DNA from: Batillaria attramentaria | Lineage: Eukaryota > Mollusca > Gastropoda > Batillariidae | Assembly (NCBI GenBank): GCA_018292915.2 | Contig: JACVVK020000290.1 | Span: 437,001-501,000 of the forward strand | DNA length: 64,000 nucleotides | Direction of reading: 5' to 3' | Shown: positions 12,495 through 21,383 of the stretch, one piece after another | How the letters are laid out: each line of letters starts with the position of its first letter | Position numbering within the stretch: position 1 is the first letter of the stretch | Notes under the pieces: model-generated | What the model was told of the DNA's origin: nothing | Database searches by the model: none | What the model saw: the letters and a program-made list of their open reading frames with translations, nothing else | Made by a program: the position numbers and the translations under genes

Positions 12495-15400
12495 ACATGC
12501 ACAACCTGGCATGATGCGGATGAACAATTGCAGTCAAAGGCACTGAAACAATGGCAGACTACTTATATGTGTGAAAGGCCTGACGGAAGAGATGGGTTTT
12601 CAGGTTCGATTTGAACTGGGACAGTGTGGGAAGGTCACGAATTTCGACTGGCAGCGAGTTCCAAACAGCTGGGGCAAGGAAACTGAAGGAGCGTACAGTC
12701 TTATCATATAGTGGGCAGGGAGTGGTCAAGCTCAGGGTTTTATGAGATAAGCAGATTTCAGCGGACATTCAAAACCTGTATCTATGCGGTCGCCTGCCTT
12801 CATTTTCAATGCGAACTGACCCGTGTTGTGTTCCAGAGGAAGTGAAGAAACCACAATAGTGGGTTGGAATGGGTGATGATTTGCAGCGTTACCAAGGCTG
12901 CCACAGCAAACCCAGCATACGGTAGCAAGAACGTCACAATATGATGACCAGCATTCATGAGCAACACAGGTAGCGAAGCCAGTGTCACAAACACCAACAT
13001 CACCTGTTGAAGAAAAGAAAAATCAGTAAAAAATGGATATGAAGATTTATTTACAAGTTGCAGGAATAATTAATGTGATTTTGGTGATGATTAATTCATT
13101 TGTTACATATAAATATGGAAAATCATAATATATAGACTGAAGAGTGGGGCAGTTGGTGGTCTAGTGGTTAAGAGACTTGTCACCAATGCGAGATGTCCGG
13201 GGTTTGAGACCCACTAGGGCAAAGAATTATTCCCTCTTGTATGTGGCACCATTCATTCGGGCTGATCATTGGGAGTTCTCTCTGGCTACTCCAGCTTTCC
13301 CTCTTGTACGTGGCACTGTTCATTCCGGCCGATCATTGGGGTTTCTCTCTGGCTACTCCAGCTGCCTCCCCCTCTGCTTTGGAAATGTTCAGCCCACCAA
13401 ACTTGAAAAATAAATGCAAGTCCATATTCCGAAATTTAAACAGCTGAGCTGACCCTTCGCACCATATGATTGTAATGTGTTTATGTCCAGTGTGTGAGAG
13501 AATGCGTGTGATCCACGTGAGCATGCGTGTTGGGTTCAGTTCGTGGCGTTTTGAGCTGATTTTATGAAATTGGGTAAAGCGCCTATACAATACTCATTAT
13601 TATTATTATTATTATTAAGAGTGCAGGGCTTAAAATGGTTCATGATCCAAAAGGAGGAAGAGTGCGCAGCATGTAGTGCCACAACCGCGTGTCTGAAAAG
13701 CTGATATAATATGTTGTGCTAGGGGTGTCCGAGGGCATGCTCCCCTTGGAATTTTCTTTTAAACTTTAGCAAGTAAAAGCGACATAAAAGGGACAGAAAC
13801 CGCTTAACTTTCACAAAGGTTGGCACAGGTCAATGTTTCGGCTTTCGCCTTCCTCAGGACACAAACAAATGGGGCATAACCTCAACAAACAAAACGTAAT
13901 TCTGCTGACATACTGACATACACGGCGCGGGGCAGGAAAAAAAAAAAAAAAGTAAATAAAATAAAATAAATGGTGGGGGAGAAAAGGACCAGAAAACAAT
14001 AGTTAAAAAAACTTTTTTATGTCAGTATGTCAGCAGTACAGTATACGCCGGTTATAAGAAACTCGAGGGGGGTGAATTTTTTGGTTTCTTATATCCGAGT
14101 TTTCTTATATCTGAAAGTCGGATATAAGAAAGTATTTTGAAAAATATTTCTTATAACCGAGTTCAGTGAAAAAAAGGTTTAAAACATTTCTTTTTTCTCA
14201 GTTCGTGTATGTTTTGCATTAAATTAAGAAATATCTGGTTTCTCTTAAAGACCTGCACAGAATATATATGTGTAGAGTTAATATACACCAGTGCGCTTGT
14301 GTCCTTCAATGTCAGATTTTTTTGTCTGAACATGAAAATACTGTTTTTGCTTCCCAACTGTAGCGCTGGCGGTCATGTGGTAAGAAAAAACAAAACAAAA
14401 AGAAAGAAAAAATCAACCAAACCAACCAACCAACCAAACAAACAAACAAAAAGGCAAACAAAAAAGAACTAAGGGGAGAGAGAGAGAGAGAGAGAGAGAG
14501 AATTCCCTTGTATTTATAGGATATATTAAAAGTGCATTATGTATCAACTTTTGATCTATAAAACACTCGTCCCATTAGAGTATGATATGCGATGCTTTCC
14601 GTGTCTAATTTGGCTGAAAAAAGCTGCAAATTAGCTTTTTTTCTGTTGGGAGGGGGAAGGGGATGGAGGAAAGATGGACCACGTATATTGTCAAAGAAAG
14701 GAATTGATCAACAGTTAGTCTAATACTGATAGTTTTATTCTCCTTAACGCGAGCCCTGTAGACAGACAGACATACAGAGAGAGAGAGAGAGAGAGAGACT
14801 GAGCTCCCAATCAGGCAACAAAAAAAAAACACCAAAATAATAATAAAAACAACATATAACAATAGAACAACAAAAATGCATCTCGTATTTTTTCTTCTTG
14901 CCAACATTCAATTTTGCACGGAACACAATGGTAAAGAACCAATTCAAGAAAAGAAAATCATGCGCCATCATGTACCTGTCCTAAGTGACGTCAGACCTGA
15001 CCTGTTTTCTTAGAATGGGTGAAATTTTCTTGGAAATGTACTTTCGGTTTCTTACAATGAGTGAAATTTTCTTGGAAATGTACTTTCGGTTTCTTATATC
15101 CGAGTTTTTGTATCAAGCGGGGCAAGAAATTTGCTTTCCTAAAACCGAGTTTTCTTATAAGCGAGTTTTTTGTATCCGAGTTTTTGTAATACATAATAAA
15201 GAAGAGTTTGGCCGGGGGAAAAAAATTTGTTGGCAATAACCGAGTTTTCTTATATCCGAGTTGCTTATATCCGGCGTCCACTGTATGTCCTTTGCGAAAG
15301 TTAAGTGGTTTCTATCCCTTTTATGTCGCTTTTATTTGCTTAACTTGTAACCACTTCGCAGTCATTACCGTCTCCTTTTCTATTTTAACTTTAGACTAAA

Positions 15401-16999
15401 TCCTGTGCAATTTGCTGCATTTTTGGAATGATTTTAAGAAGCTCAGAGGAGGAAACACTTTTTTTTTTTTTTGAGGAAAAGTTTTAGAATAGGACTAAAA
15501 TCTGTGCAATTTGAAGAGTTCTGGCATGATTTTATGCGCTTCAGAGGCGGAGGAAACACACATTTTGGAGGGAGGAAACTGTTAAGCCAAAAGGTGGAAA
15601 TCCGCCGAAAGGTGCAAGATTTTAAGCCCTGAGGGTGAGCAAACCCCAGTTAAGTGCCAGCGCCATGCCTCCCAGGCGGACTGGCCACATAAGTACAGGA
15701 GCAAGATGAGCACAATGTGATGACCGGTGTTCATGAGCAATAAAGGTAGCGAAGCGAGTGTAACAAACACCAGCATCACCTGTTGAAGACAACAAAAATG
15801 AATAAAGAAATGGGTATATACATGCAGGGTTGCACATTTTCCACAGCTTCTATAGGACAAAGTGTCCTGGAAACAGCAAAGTGATAGGACACAGTGTCCT
15901 GGCCACTTAGTGTCAATAAAAATTTTGATAGGACAAATGTCCGCTTGAGGTGGGAAAAACAGGACATTTGAAATTTTTATAGGTCAATGTCCTGGGACCG
16001 ACTTAAATGTGCAACCCTGTACATGTATAAACCTTATCCCCCCCCCCCCTCCCCCAAACCTTTCAGTCCTTACTACATGTACTTCTAGTAGCTGCTCTCG
16101 GGGTTGGTTTTTTGTTGTTTTTTTTTTTTTTTTTTTGGGGGGGGGGGGGGATCCTCTCTGGCACTCTGACCTCACCTCTCTTGTATGGTTTGTTTGATTT
16201 TTTTTTTAAACCAAGGGAATGTACTCTAGCCATATGCTGTCATTTTTCCTGAAGCAGTACCTGCCTTTGTCTGTACCTGTTCACCGACCGCCAAGGGGAA
16301 ACACTCCTATGGGTGTCCAGAAATGAGTCTGTCAATAATTATCTACAGGAGAGTTACGATTGTAGTGACAGATGATTTCCTATTCACATATTGTGGCCCA
16401 TTGTGTTTCATTTTTTGTCACTTCTTTTTTTGTATGATGTTTTTTGTCATCTACCTTTTTTCAATTCTGCACAGTTTTATTTTTGTTATCCCCACAATGC
16501 CCTGAATATGTATGTTCACCCATGTATTATTGCCTCTATGTCTGTATGAATACAATGCAAAACTGAAAAAAAAAAAAATCTTTTCCAACTGAGCCAGTCT
16601 TGACAGCCAACATGTCCAGAACGAAAAGTTTCATATTTCTAGAGGTCAAATTTAATAGAAAATGTAGAGAATTAGTAAGCAGCAGTGAGAGAACTAGGCC
16701 ATTGTCTTGGCAACCAACATGTCCAGAATGAAGTGTTTCATATTTCGACAGGTCAAAATTAAGATGCAGAGAATTTGTAAGCAGAAGTGTGGATACTTAC
16801 TGACATGAAAATATACACATAACCGTCTGTTATGCTGGGCACCGTCTGGGGGAAGAACACACAAAAACATACATTACATGTACTACAGGTAGTGTAGTTT
16901 AAGAGGGAGGAAAAAGGTATAGTAAGGAATGGTAAAGACAAATCAAAAATACTTTATTGTCTTCTTTAAAAACATTTTCAAACAGAAAATTGTCTTCAG

Positions 17000-17036
<37 letters not shown>

Positions 17037-17340
17037 AGCCTCTCGCTCTCTAACTCACTATCACTTACATGCACAAACACAATTCACCGATTTACCTGAG
17101 ATAACAGTCGTGCTTCCAACCACCTGGTGATCCGCCATAAGAAGTGGGCCAGCAGGTGCGAGACCACAAATAGCTCTCCCAGTGTAAACGACTTTGGGGT
17201 CATTTTAGGAAAACATATCACAGCAGACAATGCCACCAGAATGCCCACCATCAAAGCTGTGATGCTCATACCTACAAGGAGGAAGAAGCCTTTCCTAATG
17301 TAATCCCAAAGAAGGAAGAAAGGAAAGGAAGAAAGAAAAA

Positions 17341-17372
<32 letters not shown>

Positions 17373-17742
17373 ACAGACAACATCAACAAAACCTGACATT
17401 ATCTTAACAGTTAACTGCAACCCCCCCCCCCCACCCCCCACCCCTGAAGTTAATCAGCTTTTTTATTATTTATGTATGATGAACAAAAATACCACTGCTG
17501 TTATGCAATTTACTTGCTTCTCAGTTCTCTATTCTGGGAATAGCTAAACATGACAAAAGTGACTCATATGCAAGTTATGCCCAGGTTACATGCTGATAAC
17601 AGTATGTTGCATGGCCAGCAGATTTTTCTTCCCACAAACTGGCAGTCAAACTACCACCACAAAGCCCTCAAGAACAAGGACATTTTGAACATGTATACAC
17701 TGACACAGTCCACTCCACAAATACTGAAAGTGCACAACACAC

Positions 17743-17808
<66 letters not shown>

Positions 17809-20244
17809 TGTGTATTCTTCTGCATTATGTACTCTGGGACGAAGAATTTATCCCTGTATTTTGATTCAACCATTTGAAAACTACAGCTTACCTTCTTGAA
17901 ATACAGATGGAAGCAGTACAGCGGATGATACAAGGATCAGCAAATAGAACCCATACCCAGGTGCAACCTTCAACATTCTTGGGGCAAGGAGAAGCATTGC
18001 AGAACCAGCTTCCAATAGAAATATTACACTATGCAGGAAACCGCTGTCTGTAAGAAATAAAAAAACAAACCAACAAACATATATATATATATATATACAT
18101 GTACAAAATACAACTGACTGAAAAATATACATTATTAAATTTAAATAAAAATTGTTTGTCAGGTTAATAATATGATGAGAAATAGAAATTGTCTTCACAC
18201 TTTATCCAACTGCATTCCAGTTTCCTTAAAATGTAATTTCATTACATCACAAAGATCAGTATGGGTTAATTATAGGAGTGTGTTTCAGTGTTGCACATTT
18301 TTTACCCCCCAGATAGGACATGGTGTCCTGATGACAAAAATGTAATAGGACACAGTGTTCTGGTGATGCAGAGACAATAGGACACCAACTCTGCCGCAAC
18401 CATTTTGATCACCACGAACATTCACACACTTCATCAGACAGGCACTCGCTAGGTAATGCACAACTGCAACTGTGAACAACAGCGTATTCTGAGAGCAACT
18501 CCACACAAAAGTGAACATTCAAATATGAAAAACTCATTGGACAGAAATCAACATTTTCTCAAATCAACATGAGAATGAACAAAATTATGTCTCAGCTCAA
18601 CTGTTCAAAGTCAGTACATGTATAGTCATGATACCTGAATCACTTTTCCCTTTTCAAAGGGAGAAACTGTCTTGGTGCAAAAAAAAAAAAAAAAAATGTT
18701 TTCACTCCTCAGAGTGTTCAGACCATGAGCCACTTCCAGGAATGAAAGGATTAAACTGAAGCTGCAAATCATATCTTTTTCTTGCCAAACCAGTCAAGTA
18801 TGCTTGCAAGATCACTTTTGGTTGAGCAGGTGCCTCTGGGCTCACAAGCTAACAGACTTGTTAGCATTTGCTGATTTTTGTCAGCTTTCAATCGTTTTTT
18901 CGGTGGCATCTTCTTCAAACTCAGTCAAAACAATGTGTACTTCGATCGCATGTGTTCCTCACATCCAAAACAATGCACAGTCCGATAACACGTGTTCCTA
19001 CTACGCATGCGCGAGGCAGAAGACAGTAACAAAGAGATTGGCCGCTAATTGGTCAAAATGTGAGCCTTGGGTTAAAAATAGACATGTTCATTGTTGTAAT
19101 CTCGATAGGCGTCGCGTGGCGAGGTGGCACGCGCAGCGAGCGAGCAGTACCGGCGTGTCCGCAATGTTTGTGATAAGAATAGGACACGTGTCCGCTAGAG
19201 CTATGCTTTAATCGGACCGTGGGTCCGCTTGGGGGTCGGGGCTATCGGACATTCGAAGTTTTGATCGGTCTATGACCGGAGACCGACGGAAATGTGCAAC
19301 ACTGGTGTTATGTTGTTATTATCGTTTGTTAAAGTCCTATCCATAAGTGTAAAATGTACCTCAGTAACAAGACCAAATGTCTAGGAAACAAACTGTACCT
19401 GTTTGGATATCTGTGCCAGAAACAGAAAATGTCCCCATTTCAGGCAGAACAGCCAGAGGCACCAGTAATACGCAGTACATTCCATGGTACACCTTAGGAC
19501 TGAAAACACACCACAGCCAGATTAGACCTCTAATGGGACAACAGTTAATTCTTTTCCAACAGAAAAAAATGATCCAGCTAAAATGTCAGTGACCGGTACC
19601 AAGACTTCTTTGAGTAGGTATACCATTGCGCGTAACTACAGCAACCACTGTATTACAGAGACAAAACAAAATAAAAACACAAAAAAATCAACAACGAAAA
19701 AAGTCACCAGTACACAGTTGGAATGTTTACAAAGTGACCTACCGAAACAACACTGGCTGGATAGCTTCTCTGCCTCCTGGTGATGGAAAACTGAAGACAG
19801 CAAGAGCCTGAAGTGCCAGACAACCTTAACATGAAAGACAGAAAGGAGGGTTAAAAAAGAAAATCAAAGAGAAAAAAAAACAACAACACACACACACACA
19901 AAAAAGAAAGGAAATTGAATGTATCAGCACTTTGTGTCTCCAAATTTTTCCTCCATACTGATCATTAAAGAAGCACGCTATACCTATCGATCATTGTCCG
20001 GGACCCACTGATCCCCCCCCCCCTCCCCACTTAAACCCATCTACGATCGGATTGCGCTCCTTTTGCGAAACACAACGTGAACGAACCCATGCACCAGAGC
20101 GTTCAATACAATTAAATATTATAACATACCAGTAATATTGATAGAATCCCAGTTCTGCGATTGCCATGAACTCATCACCAAGGCTATCCCCGATTTTACT
20201 AACACAACTGCTACCAGTGCTTCTTCTCCCCGCCAAGAAACCAT
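6877..20244 (-). CDS. DOLK: Dolichol kinase, 12 coding exons
   Basis: Dolichol kinase uses CTP to phosphorylate dolichol in the ER membrane, supplying the lipid carrier for N-glycosylation, GPI anchors and O-mannosylation. Coding exons in transcript order: 20130-20244, 19743-19824, 19399-19499, 17892-18047, 17096-17271, 16801-16845, 12821-13003, 11495-11728, 9615-9771, 8628-8702 (tandem copy 8480-8554), 7481-7559, 6877-7004. All junctions are GT/AG and phases join, except one frameshift in exon 11. The product is about 510 residues (human about 538) and strongly hydrophobic. Diagnostic stretches resemble human [80 protein letters not shown] and [15 protein letters not shown] near the C-terminus. 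The start is the first ATG after an in-frame stop 15 bases upstream. The exon duplications and the frameshift are described separately. Family assignment is firm; whether this allele is functional is less certain. Confidence 0.93.
7481..7559 (-). CDS. DOLK: DOLK coding exon 11, with apparent frameshift
   Basis: The acceptor TTGGCAG joins in the frame that gives [12 protein letters not shown], equivalent to human WPGTKKTFEGT. The donor CTGG|GTAAGG joins exon 12 only in the frame that gives [17 protein letters not shown], a membrane segment expected at this place. The two frames differ by one base near 7,530-7,540. Exon length is 79, one more than a frame-preserving length. An alternative acceptor that restores the frame would delete the conserved motif. 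Confidence 0.85.
7627..8091. mobile_element. CAGGGATGTCACTGG inverted-repeat element, copy 1
   Basis: Perfect terminal inverted repeats CAGGGATGTCACTGG...CCAGTGACATCCCTG, 465 bp, flanked by the direct repeat CATGT. The interior has several GGACA/TGTCC palindromes. A nearly identical copy is at 54,333-54,790. It lies in the DOLK intron before exon 11. Confidence 0.88.
8480..8554 (-). CDS. DOLK: DOLK coding exon 10, copy B (tandem duplicate)
   Basis: A second 75-base exon lies 148 bp from copy A, with the same splice sites and phases. It differs from copy A at three bases, all synonymous (Leu TTG/CTG, Ile ATT/ATA, Arg AGG/AGA). Both copies could be included without a frameshift, giving 25 extra residues, or they could be alternative to each other. 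Confidence 0.85.
8628..8702 (-). CDS. DOLK: DOLK coding exon 10, copy A
   Basis: Seventy-five bases, phase 1 to 1, between TACGCAG and CCAG|GTACAAG. It encodes [20 protein letters not shown] plus TRWPG, matching human VLAVGVGDTVASIFGS...RWPG. The adjacent copy B at 8,480-8,554 encodes the identical peptide. Confidence 0.92.
9171..9300 (-). mobile_element. Partial tRNA-derived SINE, family S1
   Basis: It carries the family body (CCTTTTCCACCACATAAG..., AGGCCAGCACAAATAT) but breaks off in the tRNA-like head. Confidence 0.65.
9615..9771 (-). CDS. DOLK: DOLK coding exon 9
   Basis: The acceptor is GTGCACAG and the donor is CATG|GTGAGT; exit phase 1. It encodes [20 protein letters not shown] and [11 protein letters not shown], one of the best conserved DOLK segments (human [20 protein letters not shown]). 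Confidence 0.95.
10041..10708 (+). mobile_element. PIF/Harbinger-like element
   Basis: Terminal inverted repeats GGCCGCGTTTCTTA...TAAGAAACGCGGCC flanked by CAG on both sides, the CWG-type 3 bp duplication of PIF/Harbinger elements. Subterminal GC-rich GGCGCT motifs are repeated. A short ORF starts at 10,136 ([18 protein letters not shown]) and ends at a stop near 10,258; no DDE transposase domain is visible, so it is non-autonomous. It lies in DOLK intron 8. Confidence 0.78.
10740..10895. repeat. Dispersed repeat, second copy of 75-235
   Basis: Same ordered blocks as 75-235, directly next to the Harbinger-like element. Confidence 0.75.
11104..11460. mobile_element. GGGCTTAAAAT MITE-like repeat, copy 1
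   Basis: Begins GCTTAAAATG... and ends GATTTTAATCCCTG, with internal GGAGGAAAC and ACTGAAATCTGTG blocks shared with 13,624-15,631, 22,872-23,330, 25,908-26,170, 41,950-42,415 and 45,540-45,860. It ends about 35 bp from the DOLK exon 8 donor. Confidence 0.75.
11495..11728 (-). CDS. DOLK: DOLK coding exon 8
   Basis: Bounded by CTAACAG and CTGGAG|GTAC; 78 codons, phase 0 to 0. It contains [18 protein letters not shown], a Ser/Arg-rich cytosolic-type loop ([15 protein letters not shown]), then [19 protein letters not shown], equivalent to human [20 protein letters not shown]. Confidence 0.95.
12130..12270. mobile_element. Palindromic MITE (GCCACTTCAAG...CTTGAAGTGGC)
   Basis: Imperfect inverted arms around GCCACTTCAAGACACTATTA and TAATAGTGGCTTGAAGTGGC. 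A second copy lies at 36,590-36,735. Confidence 0.75.
12287..12790 (-). mobile_element. LINE 3' end
   Basis: The minus strand encodes the typical reverse-transcriptase ORF tail [19 protein letters not shown] and [16 protein letters not shown], then a stop, an expanded (TG)n tract, AGCGCTAAACAAGTA and terminal (ATT)n. Confidence 0.85.
12341..12492. repeat. (CA)n microsatellite, about 150 bp
   Basis: Long CA tract with a short interruption, inside the LINE 3' UTR. Confidence 0.95.
12821..13003 (-). CDS. DOLK: DOLK coding exon 7
   Basis: The acceptor is TTCAACAG and the donor is CGG|GTCAGT; 61 codons, phase 0 to 0. It encodes [20 protein letters not shown]..., a second hydrophobic run, then [17 protein letters not shown], which matches human RRNPLLWLLQFLFQTDTR. 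A truncated duplicate lies upstream at 15,638-15,779. Confidence 0.93.
13143..13617 (+). mobile_element. tRNA-derived SINE, family S2, copy 1
   Basis: Head with A box TGGTCTAGTGGTTAAG and B box-like GGTTTGAGACC, body with GTGGCACCATTCATTCGGGC, and an (ATT)n tail. The copy at 44,498-44,905 is colinear. Confidence 0.82.
14039..15283. mobile_element. pogo/Tigger-like non-autonomous element
   Basis: Ends CAGTATACGCCGGTTATAAG and CTTATATCCGGCGTCCACTG, flanked by TA on both sides. The subterminal regions repeat TTCTTATATCCGAGTTT. No transposase ORF is seen. It is nested inside 13,770-15,386. Confidence 0.78.
14480..14501. repeat. (GA)n microsatellite
   Basis: GA tract; similar short GA tracts lie at about 14,777-14,798 and 30,410-30,430. 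Confidence 0.9.
15638..15779 (-). pseudogene. DOLK: Truncated duplicate of DOLK exon 7
   Basis: The minus strand repeats the exon 7 acceptor (CTTCAACAG) and then [20 protein letters not shown], differing from exon 7 at only a few positions. After about 25 codons the similarity decays with frame slippage, and it ends where an inverted-repeat element begins (15,631). The conserved NPLLW block is absent and no matching donor is visible. The upstream intron sequence is also similar, so the duplication included flanking intron. Most likely an exon relic; if spliced in, it would disrupt the frame. Confidence 0.8.
15825..16019. mobile_element. Short CAGGGTTGCACATTT inverted-repeat element
   Basis: 195 bp with CAGGGTTGCACATTT...AAATGTGCAACCCTG ends, flanked by TACATG on both sides; GGACA/TGTCC repeats inside. 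Confidence 0.85.
16801..16845 (-). CDS. DOLK: DOLK coding exon 6 (45-nt micro-exon)
   Basis: Fifteen codons, [15 protein letters not shown], between CCCCCAG and TCA|GTAAGT. Phase 0 on both sides, so skipping it would keep the frame. Confidence 0.8.
17003..17035. repeat. Poly-C tract
   Basis: More than 30 consecutive C; likely unstable and hard to sequence exactly. Confidence 0.95.
17096..17271 (-). CDS. DOLK: DOLK coding exon 5
   Basis: The acceptor is TTGTAG and the donor is CTCAG|GTAAAT; exit phase 0. It contains a membrane segment ([14 protein letters not shown]) followed by [17 protein letters not shown], equivalent to human LPRCFTPGEALLVL. Confidence 0.9.
17740..17806. repeat. (CA)n microsatellite
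   Basis: CA tract in DOLK intron 4. Confidence 0.95.
17892..18047 (-). CDS. DOLK: DOLK coding exon 4
   Basis: Bounded by TTACAG and GAAG|GTAAGC, phases 1 to 1. It encodes two hydrophobic membrane segments ([20 protein letters not shown] and [19 protein letters not shown]). The intron on its 5' side contains a 1 kb inverted-repeat transposon at 18,286-19,304. Confidence 0.88.
18286..19304. mobile_element. CAGTGTTGCACATTT inverted-repeat element, 1.0 kb
   Basis: Ends CAGTGTTGCACATTT...AAATGTGCAACACTG, with near-duplicate flanks GTGTTT/GTGTTA. It is a longer relative of 15,825-16,019, with GGACA motifs at both ends. No transposase ORF is recognised. Confidence 0.78.
19399..19499 (-). CDS. DOLK: DOLK coding exon 3
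   Basis: The acceptor TTTTCAG is followed by [20 protein letters not shown] and the donor is G|GTACAG. It corresponds to the human region around the [20 protein letters not shown] stretch. Exit phase 1. Confidence 0.88.
19743..19824 (-). CDS. DOLK: DOLK coding exon 2
   Basis: The acceptor is TTAAG and the donor is CG|GTAGGT. It reads [17 protein letters not shown]... with entry phase 1 and exit phase 2. The reading frame is fixed because only this frame joins exon 3. Confidence 0.85.
20130..20244 (-). CDS. DOLK: DOLK coding exon 1
   Basis: Starts ATG at 20,244-20,242 ([19 protein letters not shown]...) and ends ACT-G before GTATGT, phase 1. It encodes the N-terminal hydrophobic segment and an NIT sequon. 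A longer open frame through the same bases was rejected because its phase does not join exon 2. An in-frame TGA lies 15 bases upstream of this ATG. Confidence 0.85.
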
Positions 20245-20256
20245 ATTGTATGATAT

Positions 20257-20280
20257 TCATGTGGTCGACGACAGCGACAT
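20257..20280 (-). promoter_or_regulatory. DOLK: Short upstream ORF before DOLK
   Basis: A seven-codon ORF (MSLSSTT, stop) ends 12 bases before the DOLK start codon. If the 5' UTR extends this far, it could lower translation of DOLK. Confidence 0.4.
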
Positions 20281-20362
20281 GGTACAGTTCCACGACAAAA
20301 CTATCCTTGGAGGAGGGTTATAGACACAAATAACTGCTGAAAGCATCAAGTCGAAAGTACAC

Positions 20363-20387
20363 ATTGGCCGCTAGGAAGCCATCTTTG
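20363..20387 (-). promoter_or_regulatory. DOLK: Candidate DOLK promoter (CCAAT and YY1-like)
   Basis: The minus strand has CCAAT at 20,363-20,367 and an AAGATGGC-type YY1-like site at about 20,377-20,386, 120-145 bases upstream of the ATG. No TATA box is seen. Motif-based inference only. Confidence 0.4.
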
Positions 20388-20639
20388 CAATTTGAAATCC
20401 GGAGTGACTTCCCTTGTGGCTATTTGAGAATCACGATTGGCAATTTTGATCCCTTTGAACCCTTCAAGAATTATCTGAACCATGTAAAGATCGGAGTGAG
20501 AAACCCTGCCACATGCATTTGGATCCAGAGACAGTAAATTTAAGTTAACGTGACAGTGTTGTACATTAAGCAGACAAGAATGTCCGCGATTTTTTGCCAC
20601 AGAAGTTTTAATGAGGAAAAAACACTCAGAGAAGTATCC

Positions 20640-20715
20640 GCCCCCCCCCCCCCCCCCCCCCCCCAGCCCCCCGTGACCCCCCCTCCGAGCCCCCCCCCCC
20701 CACACACACACACAC
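20640..20715. repeat. Poly-C and CA low-complexity tract
   Basis: Runs of C broken by AG and TGA, then CACACA. Confidence 0.95.
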
Positions 20716-20998
20716 TCACCCCTGTCCCACAGTCCCCGTCTCAATGCCCAAACCCAGTTCAGATGATTCGGGGCAACAACTCAAGCGAAATTTTTTTTGG
20801 TTTCTTTCATTGTTTCACAAGTGATAAAGAAGGGGTTAACTGGGGATGCCGGTGCACATACACTGACCGGGCAAAATTAGAATATATTTTCCCCCTTTTT
20901 TAGGTGCTTGCCGGACGAGGAACCAAACAAGGAAACAAGCGTTCGTTGTCTTCGCAATCGCTATTGTCATCGTTGTTGTTGTTGTGCTGCTATATTTG

Positions 20999-21053
<55 letters not shown>
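20999..21053. repeat. (CA)n microsatellite
   Basis: About 26 CA units followed by TATATATATA. Confidence 0.95.
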
Positions 21054-21065
<12 letters not shown>

Positions 21066-21325
21066 GAACAAATATAATAAATATAACTATGTTGAACTTG
21101 AAATACTTTTTGATAATATACTGACACTGATGTACACTGTTTGAAATAAAATGAAACCAGACGCTTCACTGTTTTATTTTAGTTTTTTTGCGAGTAACCA
21201 TTATTGGATTAATCAGTTCAAACCTCTTCAGCCGTTCCCCGTTGAAAAACAGTTCCGGCTGGCTGACAGTGAAGGATCACGCCCCTTCCATTCACCGCGC
21301 CAAAATGCTAGGCAACACGACGCCC

Positions 21326-21383
21326 TGACGTCATGCACCCTTCACTCTGATTGGTTGATTGGCATGTTGTGCCGCCATCTTGG
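21326..21383 (+). promoter_or_regulatory. Candidate promoter of the giant cysteine-rich gene
   Basis: A perfect TGACGTCA (CRE/ATF) at 21,326-21,333, two ATTGG boxes (inverted CCAAT) near 21,350 and 21,358, and GCCGCCATCTTGG (YY1-type) at 21,371-21,383. The cluster lies 230-285 bases upstream of the ATG, without a TATA box. Confidence 0.5.

Larger units (their letters stand above)
13770..15386. mobile_element. Inverted-repeat element nested in 13,624-15,631
   Basis: Flanked by an exact 8 bp duplication AACTTTAG (13,762-13,769 and 15,387-15,394). The inner edges show inverted CAAGTAAAAGCGACATAAAA / TTTTATGTCGCTTTTATTTG. A related sequence is at 47,915-48,117. Confidence 0.75.
13624..15631. mobile_element. 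CAGGGCTTAAAAT...ATTTTAAGCCCTG element carrying nested insertions
   Basis: Outer inverted-repeat element with flanks AGAGTG and AGGGTG, interrupted at 13,770-15,386 by a second element. It abuts and truncates the duplicate of DOLK exon 7. Confidence 0.75.

Noticed and set aside
12193..12543. Cys/Val repeat proteins from CA/TG tracts (here and at other microsatellites)
   Set aside because: Pure dinucleotide translation with no coding evidence.
19991..20293. Alternative reading frame through DOLK exon 1
   Set aside because: No donor in this frame has the phase needed to join exon 2; the frame starting MVSWRG does.
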